Shown: positions 1 to 7,759 of the stretch, piece after piece
How the letters are laid out: each line of letters opens with the position of its first letter
Position numbering within the stretch: the first letter of the stretch is position 1
From: CAWICD01 sp052267165
GTDB taxonomy: Bacteria; Vulcanimicrobiota; Vulcanimicrobiia; Vulcanimicrobiales; Vulcanimicrobiaceae
Assembly: GCA_052267165.1 (NCBI GenBank)
Contig: JBKQHO010000007.1
Location: 144,133-208,132 of the forward strand
DNA length: 64,000 nucleotides
Direction of reading: 5' to 3'
The notes under the pieces: model-generated
Seen by the model: the letters and a program-made list of their open reading frames with translations, nothing else
Told to the model about the DNA's origin: nothing
Database searches by the model: none
Program-made: the position numbers and the translations under genes

Positions 1-143
1 CGATGCCCGCTGGTACCGAAGCTGACGCGCTGGCTCGGGTCGTCCATGTCGGGCCGGCGGGCATAATACTCGTGCTCGAGCCGGGCCGGATCGACCAGCA
101 TGTCGGTCGGGGCTGGTTTGCCTGCAAGCGGTGAGAGCGCCAT
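1..143 (-). CDS. pgm: Phosphoglucomutase, N-terminal part (cut by window edge)
   Basis: Read on the minus strand from the ATG at 143, 47 codons are open to the window edge. The peptide begins MALSPLAGKPAPTDMLVDPA and reaches QRVSFGTSGHR, the start and first substrate-binding motif of alpha-D-glucose-phosphate-specific phosphoglucomutase. The enzyme interconverts glucose-1-phosphate and glucose-6-phosphate in the cytoplasm and so supplies the substrate of GlgC. A purine-rich ribosome-binding stretch (AAGGGGA) precedes the ATG. The gene is divergent from glgC, with about 147 bp between the start codons, so both promoters must lie there. Only the N-terminus is visible; the active-site serine loop is outside the window. 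Confidence 0.88.
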   Translation of the reverse strand, partial: MALSPLAGKPAPTDMLVDPARLEHEYYARRPDMDDPSQRVSFGTSGH

Positions 144-290
144 CCTATCTTCCCCTTCCACGTCCACGTGTAGCATGCCGTCCTTCGCAGAAGATGCCCG
201 GAAACCGTTCATTCGGGGCGGACCAAATCGACTTTCAGGGGGATGGCGCATCCTTCCATCCAAGCCGCACGACGACGGAGGATAACGACA

Positions 291-1550
291 ATGGCGAGGT
301 CCAGCACCGGTGGCCCCCTGAGTCGCCACACGATGGCGTACGTCCTGGCAGGCGGCCGCGGGTCCCGGCTGATGGAGCTGACCGACAAACGCGCCAAGCC
401 CGCGGTCTATTTCGGCTGCAAGTCGCGCATCATCGATTTCGCGCTCTCGAATGCGCTCAACTCGGGCATTCGGCGCATCGCCGTGGCCACGCAATACAAG
501 GCGCACAGCCTGATCCGGCACTTACAGAACGGCTGGAACTTCTTTCGGCCGGAGCGCAACGAGAGCTTCGACATTCTGCCGGCGAGCCAGCGCGTCTCCG
601 AAGAGCAGTGGTATCTGGGCACCGCGGACGCGGTCTTTCAAAATATCGACATCATCCACAGCTACGGTCCGGAATACATGATCGTGCTCGCAGGCGATCA
701 CGTGTACAAGATGGACTACGAGCAGATGTTGGAACAGCACGTCAACGAGAACGCGGATGTCACGATCGGCTGCCTGGAGGTTCCGCGGGAAGAGGCCAGC
801 GGCTTCGGCGTCGTCGGCGTCGACGTATCCGACGTCGTCGTCTCGTGGCTCGAGAAGCCGAAGGATCCGCCCGGTCTGCCCGACCGTCCCGACGTGTCGT
901 TCGCGAGCATGGGCATCTACGTGTTTCGTACCGAGCTGCTCTTCGGACAGCTGCAGCGCGACGCCGCCGACCCCAACTCCAGCCACGACTTCGGCAAGGA
1001 CATCATCCCCTACATGGTGCGCAACGGGCGCGCGATCGCGCACCGCTTCGAGCGCTCGTGCGTTCGCTCGAGCACCGAAGCGGAAGCCTACTGGCGCGAC
1101 GTCGGCACGATCGACGCGTATTGGGAGGCCAACGTCGACCTGACCGACTTCGTTCCCGCGCTCGACCTGTACGACCGCGGCTGGCCGATCTGGACGTACG
1201 GCGAGATCACGCCGCCCGCCAAGTTCATCCACGACGAGGAGAAACGGCGCGGACACGCGATCAGTTCGCTGGTCTCGGGCGGCTGCGTCATTTCCGGCGC
1301 TGGCGTGCACCGTTCGCTGCTGTTCACCGGTTCGCGGGTCAACTCGTTCGCGCAGCTCGAAGGCGCGGTCGTCCTTCCGTACGCGGACATCGGACGTTCG
1401 GCGCGGCTCACCAACGTCGTGATCGACCGCGGCGTTCGCATTCCGCAAGGCCTCGTGGTGGGCGAGGATCGCGAGCTCGACGCCAAGCGCTTCAGGCGCA
1501 GCGAGCGCGGCATCTGCCTGATCACGCAGGCGATGATCGACCGGCTCTAG
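291..1550 (+). CDS. glgC: Glucose-1-phosphate adenylyltransferase (ADP-glucose pyrophosphorylase)
   Basis: This 419-aa cytoplasmic enzyme makes ADP-glucose from glucose-1-phosphate and ATP, the committed step of glycogen synthesis. The N-terminal nucleotidyltransferase signature AGGRGSRLMELTDKRAKPAV is present, followed by RIIDFALSNALNSGIRRI and the catalytic-region stretch VLAGDHVYKMDYEQM. The C-terminal third is the left-handed beta-helix domain. The start at 291 is preferred over an in-frame ATG at 243 because GGAGG lies 9 bp upstream and the protein then has the family's usual length. glgA follows after 22 bp, so the two form a glgCA operon divergent from pgm. I see no unusual residues. 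Confidence 0.95.
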   Translation: MARSSTGGPLSRHTMAYVLAGGRGSRLMELTDKRAKPAVYFGCKSRIIDFALSNALNSGIRRIAVATQYKAHSLIRHLQNGWNFFRPERNESFDILPASQRVSEEQWYLGTADAVFQNIDIIHSYGPEYMIVLAGDHVYKMDYEQMLEQHVNENADVTIGCLEVPREEASGFGVVGVDVSDVVVSWLEKPKDPPGLPDRPDVSFASMGIYVFRTELLFGQLQRDAADPNSSHDFGKDIIPYMVRNGRAIAHRFERSCVRSSTEAEAYWRDVGTIDAYWEANVDLTDFVPALDLYDRGWPIWTYGEITPPAKFIHDEEKRRGHAISSLVSGGCVISGAGVHRSLLFTGSRVNSFAQLEGAVVLPYADIGRSARLTNVVIDRGVRIPQGLVVGEDRELDAKRFRRSERGICLITQAMIDRL

Positions 1551-1572
1551 CGCGCGGCGTACGAACGAAGCC

Positions 1573-3099
1573 ATGGCGTCACGCGTGCGGGTGCTCTCAG
1601 TCGCCTCCGAGATCTTTCCCATCATCAAGACGGGCGGGCTCGCCGATGTCGCGGGTGCGCTGCCCAAGGCACTCGCGGCCGAGGACGTCAGCGTCAGAAC
1701 GCTCGTGCCCGGCTACCCTGCGGTGATGCGGGCCCTCGGCACGGAAGCGAAGACGGTCTTGACCGTGGCCGAGCTCTTCGGCGGAACGGGACGCGTGCTC
1801 GCCGGAAGCGCCTCCGGCCTCGACCTCTACGTGCTCGACGCGCCGCACCTGTTCGCGCGCGAAGGGAACATCTACACCGGCGCCGGCGGCGTCGACTGGC
1901 CCGACAACGCCTTTCGCTTCGCCGCGCTCGCCAAGGTCGCGGCCCGCATCGCGGAAGGCGCGCTCGAGGGCTACCGGCCCGACGTCGTGCACGCGCACGA
2001 CTGGCAAGCGGCGCTCGCCCCGGCGTTTCTGCGTTACGGCGGCGGGCGCAAACCGATCTGCGTCGTGACCGTTCACAACCTCGCCTTTCAGGGCGTATTC
2101 TCGCCTAAACTGCTGCCCTCGCTCGGACTTCCGCCCGAGGCCTACTCGGTCAACGGGCTCGAGTACTACGGCAGCATCAGCTATCTAAAAGCGGGGCTGC
2201 AGTTCGCCGACCGCATCACGACCGTCTCGCCGACCTACGCAGCCGAGATCATGACGCCCGAAGGTGGGATGGGCCTCGACGGCGTGCTGCGACGGCGCGC
2301 GTCGGTCGTCTCCGGTATCCTCAACGGCATCGACGAGCACGTCTGGGATCCCGAGTCGGATTCCACGCTGGCCGTCAACTACGACGCGAAGCACTTCTCG
2401 GCGCGTGCCGCGAACGCCGTCGCCCTGCGCGCGCGGCTCGCGCTCGAGAGCGACGCGCACGCGCTGCTGGTCGGGATCATCAGCCGCTTGACGTGGCAAA
2501 AGGGCCTCGACCTGCTGCTCGAAGCGCTGCCTAGCTTGCTCGCGTCGGGCCTGCAGTTCGCGTTGCTCGGCGCGGGCGACGCGGCGCTCGAGGCCGGTTT
2601 CAGCGAGGCCGTCCGGAAGTATCCGGGGCGCGTGGGCTGCGTGATCGGATACGACGAGTCGCTGGCGCATCTCATCCAAGCCGGCTCGGACGCGTTGCTC
2701 GTGCCCTCGCGTTTCGAGCCGTGCGGGCTCACCCAGCTCTGCGCGCTGCGCTACGGTGCCGTTCCGGTCGTGACCCGCGTCGGCGGCTTGGCGGACACCA
2801 TCATCGACGCGAACGAGATGGCGTTGGCAGCCGAGGTCGCGACCGGCATCCAATTCTGGCCGCCCTCACGCGAAGCGCTCGAGGCCGCGCTCACCCGCGC
2901 GCATTCGCTCTTCCGCGTTCCCGCTGCCTGGAAGCGGCTGGCCGTCAACGGCATGCGCTCGGACGTCTCATGGCGGCGCCCCGCGCGCCGCTACGCGCAG
3001 CTCTATCGCGACGCCCTCGCCGGCGATCCCGTCGCCAGCGGGCTACCGCGACCTCAAGAGTCCGGCCTTCCCGCCTCACTGCACGTGGAACGAACCTAA
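1573..3099 (+). CDS. glgA: Glycogen synthase (ADP-glucose type, GT5)
   Basis: This 508-aa glycosyltransferase family 5 protein elongates alpha-1,4-glucan from ADP-glucose in the cytoplasm. The diagnostic ADP-glucose-binding motif KTGGLADVAGALPKAL sits near residue 19. The second Rossmann domain contains ISRLTWQKGLDLL and the C-terminal active-site segment PSRFEPCGLTQLCALRYGAV. The length is typical for bacterial GlgA. It lies 22 bp downstream of glgC on the same strand, so co-transcription is expected. Its 3' end overlaps by 24 bp, tail to tail, the interrupted lipoprotein gene on the minus strand. Confidence 0.95.
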   Translation: MASRVRVLSVASEIFPIIKTGGLADVAGALPKALAAEDVSVRTLVPGYPAVMRALGTEAKTVLTVAELFGGTGRVLAGSASGLDLYVLDAPHLFAREGNIYTGAGGVDWPDNAFRFAALAKVAARIAEGALEGYRPDVVHAHDWQAALAPAFLRYGGGRKPICVVTVHNLAFQGVFSPKLLPSLGLPPEAYSVNGLEYYGSISYLKAGLQFADRITTVSPTYAAEIMTPEGGMGLDGVLRRRASVVSGILNGIDEHVWDPESDSTLAVNYDAKHFSARAANAVALRARLALESDAHALLVGIISRLTWQKGLDLLLEALPSLLASGLQFALLGAGDAALEAGFSEAVRKYPGRVGCVIGYDESLAHLIQAGSDALLVPSRFEPCGLTQLCALRYGAVPVVTRVGGLADTIIDANEMALAAEVATGIQFWPPSREALEAALTRAHSLFRVPAAWKRLAVNGMRSDVSWRRPARRYAQLYRDALAGDPVASGLPRPQESGLPASLHVERT

Positions 3100-3531
3100 G
3101 ACGAGTCCCGGCGTGCAGTTACTGCCCGTGTCGTTGAGATAGACGGTCAACAAGCTGCCGCCGAACCAGAGCGCTCCGGAATTGCCGCTCGCCTGATAGA
3201 CCGGGTTCGCAAAAGTCGGCGTGGCCGCCGGCGAGGGCAGCGGATTGGGCCCAGGACCGAGCGTGTTGTACTACCATGCATTTCCGGTTGTATTGTTGAG
3301 AACATAAGCATCGTAGCTGACCGGCAACGCCTTGTTGCTTCCGAAAACGACCGCACCCAAACTATCGGGGATGCCGGTCGAACCCGGCGCGGGATAGACC
3401 AGGACCGTGGTCGTGCCCGTCGGCGGCGCGCACGTCGGAGGAGGATTTGAATTCGAGCCGCCGCATCCGGCCGCGAGCAGCGCAGCGGCGGCAAGAGACG
3501 AAAGCACTCGAGCGCGACGACGGACGTTCAT
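3076..3531 (-). pseudogene. Putative lipoprotein gene interrupted by one in-frame amber codon
   Basis: From the ATG at 3531 (GGAG 6 bp upstream) the frame encodes MNVRRRARVLSSLAAAALLA followed by AGCGGSNSNPP, a lipoprotein signal peptide with lipobox Cys. It continues for 86 residues to a TAG at 3271-3273, directly after GNAW. Beyond the TAG the same frame stays open for 64 more codons (YNTLGPGPNPLPSPAATPTF, then NPVYQASGNSGALWFGGSLL) to a TGA at 3076-3078. The downstream part has the composition of a secreted domain, and a single TGG-to-TAG change would explain the break. I see no recognisable domain. It may be a recent nonsense pseudogene, a read-through gene or a sequencing error. The 3' end overlaps glgA. 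Confidence 0.72.
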
Positions 3532-3622
3532 CTTCATCTCCAAGATTCTCGGAAGCACGGTTTCTGTGAATTCCACGCGGTTTATCGAGTGCCTCGAACG
3601 GGAAAACAACGGCACCGCATCG

Positions 3623-4180
3623 ATGACGAAAATCTGCGCTACAGCCGCCCTCCCCGCGTTGCTTGCGCTAGCGACGCCCGCTCTCGCCGATCAGAGCTAT
3701 CCCCCTTCAGATCCCCACTCGAAGCTGTGCCACGACTCGTTCGAGAACCGTGACTACCAGCGCGCCGCCGACGCCTGCCGCTCGTCGACGGCGTCGTACG
3801 AACAGTCGCGGCAATCTCAGCAACCGGGTTCGCAAGCTGCCGACCTCTACGGCATGTACGAGGCCGCCGACGAGTGGCTGCTCTCCGACGTCTACCTGCA
3901 TGGCGGGGAGCAGACGTTCGGCACGACCTATCGAACCGAAGCCTACCAGGCCGGCCTCGAAGCGTACACGCTGGCGACGCTGATCATCAAACCCTATCCG
4001 GAATCGTATACGTCCCTGGCCGACTGGCAGCGAGCAGTCGCCCTCTACGCGCTACGCATCCGCGGCGACCTGCTGACCGTGTTCCCGACCATGTGGTGCG
4101 AGGTTCCGCGCTTAGCCGCCGACGAGACTTTCGTCGCGCCCGACGGGACGCGTCACAGCGCAACGGACTGCGCGCACTAA
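3623..4180 (+). CDS. Small secreted protein of unknown function
   Basis: This is a 185-aa protein starting at the ATG at 3623. The N-terminus MTKICATAALPALLALATPA followed by LAD is a Sec signal peptide with an AxA-type cleavage site, so the mature protein of about 163 residues is exported. The mature part contains three Cys, is rich in Tyr and Ala, and reads as helical (LYGMYEAADEWLLSDVYLHG). That could be a TPR-like fold, but no family is recognised. It is divergent from the interrupted lipoprotein gene, with 91 bp between starts. A longer open frame extends upstream to 3407, but it runs through the neighbour's coding sequence and lacks a signal peptide. Confidence 0.7.
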   Translation: MTKICATAALPALLALATPALADQSYPPSDPHSKLCHDSFENRDYQRAADACRSSTASYEQSRQSQQPGSQAADLYGMYEAADEWLLSDVYLHGGEQTFGTTYRTEAYQAGLEAYTLATLIIKPYPESYTSLADWQRAVALYALRIRGDLLTVFPTMWCEVPRLAADETFVAPDGTRHSATDCAH

Positions 4181-4491
4181 AAGCTGGCCGCCCGCAGCGG
4201 TCGAGTTTGCTCTGCGGCTGACCGGTTGAGCCTGGCTTCCTGATGCAAGGACCGGCGCAGTCGGGAATAACGCGTGCGGCAAGCCTCGATCCCCTCGCCG
4301 GAGTGCTGCTTCCCGTCACTGGTCCTCGCGATGTTGACGACGCCGAAATCCAGACCGATGAAGTCCGTCGCCGGAAGGCGCCGATCGTACGGCACGGCGG
4401 CAAACGGCCGAAAGTGCGGGCGAATCTTCCTGTCGCGTTTGGACGCGGAGCACACCTCGGCAATACAGCGCACGGCCATTTGGGCCGACAC
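4177..4491 (-). pseudogene. TnpB (IS200/IS605 OrfB) remnant containing the RuvC-I region
   Basis: The 104-residue fragment contains SAQMAVRCIAEVCSASKRDR, then RPHFRPFAAVPYDRRL, then FIGLDFGVVNIARTSDGKQH and RTRYSRLRRSLHQ. These match, in order, the segment of TnpB/OrfB proteins that precedes and includes RuvC-I, with the first catalytic Asp in GLDFG. The N-terminal ~130 residues, the RuvC-II and -III segments and the zinc finger are missing. The frame upstream of the GTG hits a stop after 11 codons. The fragment ends four bases inside the neighbouring gene. No omegaRNA or transposon end is evident. It is a dead relic of an IS605-type element. Confidence 0.75.
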
Positions 4492-4746
4492 CGTTGCGAC
4501 GTGTCCTTCTTGCCTCGTCGCTCACATCCGCAGCATGTTTGACTCGGCTCGACCTTGCGCGTTTGCTCGACCTACCCGGCAATAGCTGCTCCCGCTTTGC
4601 ACCGCAGGGACCGTCGCCGGCGCAATCGCGATCGCCTTTGAGGACCTCGTCGGCCCTGCGGGCGCCTTCGCCGTGGGACGCCGGTGCCTCGGCCGCATTC
4701 CGCGAAGGGACGAGAAAAGAGCGCAACCTCTGACAGGGGGTCTTTC

Positions 4747-6387
4747 GTGGACGACGCACCAGGCCAAGCCTTCGAGGACGAGCGTGACGGCGCAACGGAC
4801 GGCGGCTTCCGGCCGGAGGAGCTCGACCGGATGGTCATCACGCCGCCGCTGCTCTACGACCTGCGAATCCCCGGCAGCGACGCGCAGCTCTTTTACGTGA
4901 TCATCGATCTCAACCTCGACTATCCCGGCGGCCGGCTGGACGCGCGCCGCACCGTCCTCGCTTTGATCGACGCCGTGCGGGCCGAGTCGGCCGACAAAGG
5001 CCTCGGTGAGGGCGTCATCCAGCACGATGCGGTTCAAGGCGATCCGACGCACCCGTACGTCTTCGCGCAGCTCTCCGGCGCGACGATCAAAGCGATCGTC
5101 GCCCAGGACCGCGACACGCTGCCGCAAGCACGCATCACGGCGAGCGGTCAGATCCCCTCGGCCCGCGGTGCCATTTACCGCGTCTGGGAGGACGCCGAGG
5201 TGCATCCCCTCATCACGCGCTCGATTGCGACCGTCAAAGCCGACGCCGCGCAGATCGCCTACAGCGCGCTCGGCACCGACATCGTTTGGGCGGTCCTGGA
5301 TTCGGGGATCGAACGCGAGCACGTCCACTTCACGACCTTCAAGAACCTCGAGCCGCCCAAACCGATCGAGCACAAGGATTTCACGGGAGGCGGGGCACCG
5401 CTCAGCGATCCGTTCGGGCACGGAACGCACGTCGCCGGCATCATCGCGGGCGCCTTCATGGCCGGCGCGAACGACCCGCCGCGGCTCGCCATTTCCCGCT
5501 TTCGCAACGAAAGCGGAGACACGCTGACGCGCACGACCGAGATTCGAAAGATCAGCAGCATGGCGCCGCGCTGCGCGCTGGTCAGCCTGCGGGTGCTCGA
5601 CGACAGAGGGCACGGCCGCGTCAGCATGATCATCGACGCGCTCGAGGAGGTTCAGCGCCTCAACGATTTCGGCCGCCGCCTGCTCGTCCACGGGGTGAAT
5701 CTCAGCGTCGGCTACGACTTCGACCCCAAATGGTTCGCCTGCGGACAGAGCCCGTTGTGCGTCGAAGTCGACCGCCTCGTCCGCAGCGGCGTGGTCGTGG
5801 TCGTTGCGGCGGGGAATACGGGTTACGGCTGGACTGCGACGCAGCAGCGCGGCAACGTCACCGCCGGGCTCGCGCTGAGCATCAACGACCCCGGCAACGC
5901 GGAGCTCGCGATCACGGTCGGCTCGACCCATCGCGACATGCCGTTTACCTACGGTGTCTCCTACTTCTCCTCAAAGGGTCCGACTGGCGACGGCCGCTGC
6001 AAGCCCGATCTGGTCGCTCCGGGCGAACGTATCATATCGTGCGCGGCCGGCCAAAAACGGACTGCCGGCTCGGCACCTGCTCCGCCCAATCCACCGCCCG
6101 TCGCCGCCCAGGCGCTCCCCGCGCAGGCCATGCCGGCTGGGCAGCCCGCGTCGCCGCCCGCCCCGGCACCGCCCTCCATCGACTATGTCGAGGACAGCGG
6201 CACGAGCATGGCGGCGCCGCACGTCTCGGGTATCGTCGCGGCGTTCCTTTCCATCCGGCGCGAGTTCATCGGCCAGCCCGAATCCCTCAAGGCGATTCTT
6301 CTTTCGACCGCAACCGACCTCAAGCGAGACCGCTCTTTTCAAGGTGCGGGCCTCGTCGATTTGATGCGAGCGATCCAGTCAGTCTGA
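4747..6387 (+). CDS. Subtilisin-like S8 peptidase, cytoplasmic
   Basis: This is a 546-aa serine peptidase with the S8 triad: Asp185 in WAVLDSGI, His225 in GHGTHVAGIIAG, Ser487 in DSGTSMAAPHVSG. The oxyanion Asn lies in VVVAAGNTG. A Pro/Ala-rich insert (about residues 440-475) separates Asn from Ser. The first ~175 residues form an unassigned N-terminal domain. There is no signal peptide, so the protein is probably intracellular, unusual for subtilisins. The GTG at 4747 is chosen because a strong GGGGG lies 6 bp upstream; an upstream ATG at 4684 lacks one. It is the first gene of a tight three-gene run (gaps of 16 and 9 bp) with a hydrolase and a STAND regulator, upstream of the RiPP locus. 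A role as maturation or regulatory protease is inference. Confidence 0.85.
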   Translation: MDDAPGQAFEDERDGATDGGFRPEELDRMVITPPLLYDLRIPGSDAQLFYVIIDLNLDYPGGRLDARRTVLALIDAVRAESADKGLGEGVIQHDAVQGDPTHPYVFAQLSGATIKAIVAQDRDTLPQARITASGQIPSARGAIYRVWEDAEVHPLITRSIATVKADAAQIAYSALGTDIVWAVLDSGIEREHVHFTTFKNLEPPKPIEHKDFTGGGAPLSDPFGHGTHVAGIIAGAFMAGANDPPRLAISRFRNESGDTLTRTTEIRKISSMAPRCALVSLRVLDDRGHGRVSMIIDALEEVQRLNDFGRRLLVHGVNLSVGYDFDPKWFACGQSPLCVEVDRLVRSGVVVVVAAGNTGYGWTATQQRGNVTAGLALSINDPGNAELAITVGSTHRDMPFTYGVSYFSSKGPTGDGRCKPDLVAPGERIISCAAGQKRTAGSAPAPPNPPPVAAQALPAQAMPAGQPASPPAPAPPSIDYVEDSGTSMAAPHVSGIVAAFLSIRREFIGQPESLKAILLSTATDLKRDRSFQGAGLVDLMRAIQSV

Positions 6388-6403
6388 AAGGCGAGCAATC
6401 CAC

Positions 6404-7750
6404 ATGTCGCAAGTGAGCTACGGCGGCTTCCCGTCGGTCGACGTGATGTTCGACGAGAACGCGAAGCTAGTCGATCCTGCCAGCCCGGGCGCCGTTCTCG
6501 ACATGCTTCGCGGACAAGGCGTCACCGATCTGGTCGCCATCTCGCACGGCTGGAACAACAACATCCCCGAAGCGAGCGCGCTCTACACGAGTTTTTTCGC
6601 GCACCTCCGCGGTCAGCTCGGCGCCGCGATCCCAGGCCTGGCCGGGCGCGCCTTCGGCATCGCGGCGATCTACTGGCCCTCCAAGCGCTTCACCGATGAA
6701 AGCGCGATCCCGGGCGGCGCGGCCGCGGCCGGCGATGCGAGCTCCGAGCAGCTCTCGCAAACCCTCGACAACCTTGCCGATCTGTTCGCCGCGCGCGGGA
6801 TGGCGGCGCAGCTCGCGGAAGCGAAGACGCTCGTCGACAACCTCGAAAACAGCGAAACCGCGCAAGACCGCTTTGTCGCGATCGCCGCCGGCCTGTTGAG
6901 CGCCGCACCCGAACCGGACATCGGGATGGACGGACTCGCGCAGGCGCTCGGCGGCCCGGGCGGACACGAAGTGCTGCAAGCGCTCAAGGGGGCGCGGGTC
7001 GGCGTCGTCTCGCCGCCGGACGGTTCCGATTCGGGCGGCGCAGCCGACCTTCCCGACTCGGATGCCGGGCCGCCGGAAGGAGGAGCCGCCGGCCTCGGCG
7101 GGATCTTCAACTCGATCGGCGACGCTGCGCTCGGCCTGCTCAACGTGGTCACGTACTCGACGATGAAGGATCGCGCCGGCATCGTCGGCCGGGCCGGCGT
7201 CGCGCCGGTCCTCGACGGCGTGCACGCGGGCGCCCCGAGCGTGCGGCTGCACCTTGCGGGCCACAGCTTCGGAGGCCGCCTCGTCACGGCGGCCGCCGCG
7301 GCAACCGCAGCGCCGGTCGCTACGCTTTCGCTGCTTCAGGCGGCCTATTCGCACTACGGCCTCGCGCAGAATTATGACGGCCAACAGCACGACGGCTTCT
7401 TCCGCGCCGTGCTGGCAAACCACAAAGTCTCGGGGCCGATCCTCATTTCGCACAGCGTGCACGACCTCGCCGTCGGTTTGGCCTACCCGCTCGCCTCGCG
7501 CATCTTCAACCAGCAAGCCAGCGCCCTCGGCGACGCGAACGATCCCTTCGGCGGCATGGGTCGCAACGGCGCGCAGAAGACGCCCGAAGTCGCCGATCCG
7601 AACGCCCTGCTCGAACCGGCCGGCTCGGCTTACGCGTTGCAGGACGGCGTTCCCAACAACCTCAACGGCGACGCCATCATCCAAAGCCACGGCGACATCT
7701 GCCGCGACGAGATCGCCTACGCGATGCTCGTCGCGATCGCTCGAACGTGA
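6404..7750 (+). CDS. Alpha/beta-hydrolase-like protein with GHSFGG nucleophile elbow
   Basis: This is a 448-aa protein with no signal peptide. The N-terminal strand-loop LVAISHGWNNN resembles an oxyanion-hole HG motif. The nucleophile elbow is LHLAGHSFGGRLV, with Ser288 as predicted nucleophile. A later stretch LISHSVHD, or the C-terminal IIQSHGDI, could supply the His. The middle (about residues 95-270) is a low-complexity, Ala/Gly/Pro-rich insertion. The fold suggests a lipase, esterase or thioesterase-like hydrolase, but the substrate cannot be read from the sequence. It sits 16 bp after the S8 peptidase and 9 bp before the STAND regulator, so all three are probably co-transcribed. Confidence 0.65.
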   Translation: MSQVSYGGFPSVDVMFDENAKLVDPASPGAVLDMLRGQGVTDLVAISHGWNNNIPEASALYTSFFAHLRGQLGAAIPGLAGRAFGIAAIYWPSKRFTDESAIPGGAAAAGDASSEQLSQTLDNLADLFAARGMAAQLAEAKTLVDNLENSETAQDRFVAIAAGLLSAAPEPDIGMDGLAQALGGPGGHEVLQALKGARVGVVSPPDGSDSGGAADLPDSDAGPPEGGAAGLGGIFNSIGDAALGLLNVVTYSTMKDRAGIVGRAGVAPVLDGVHAGAPSVRLHLAGHSFGGRLVTAAAAATAAPVATLSLLQAAYSHYGLAQNYDGQQHDGFFRAVLANHKVSGPILISHSVHDLAVGLAYPLASRIFNQQASALGDANDPFGGMGRNGAQKTPEVADPNALLEPAGSAYALQDGVPNNLNGDAIIQSHGDICRDEIAYAMLVAIART

Positions 7751-7759
7751 GGTCGGCCG

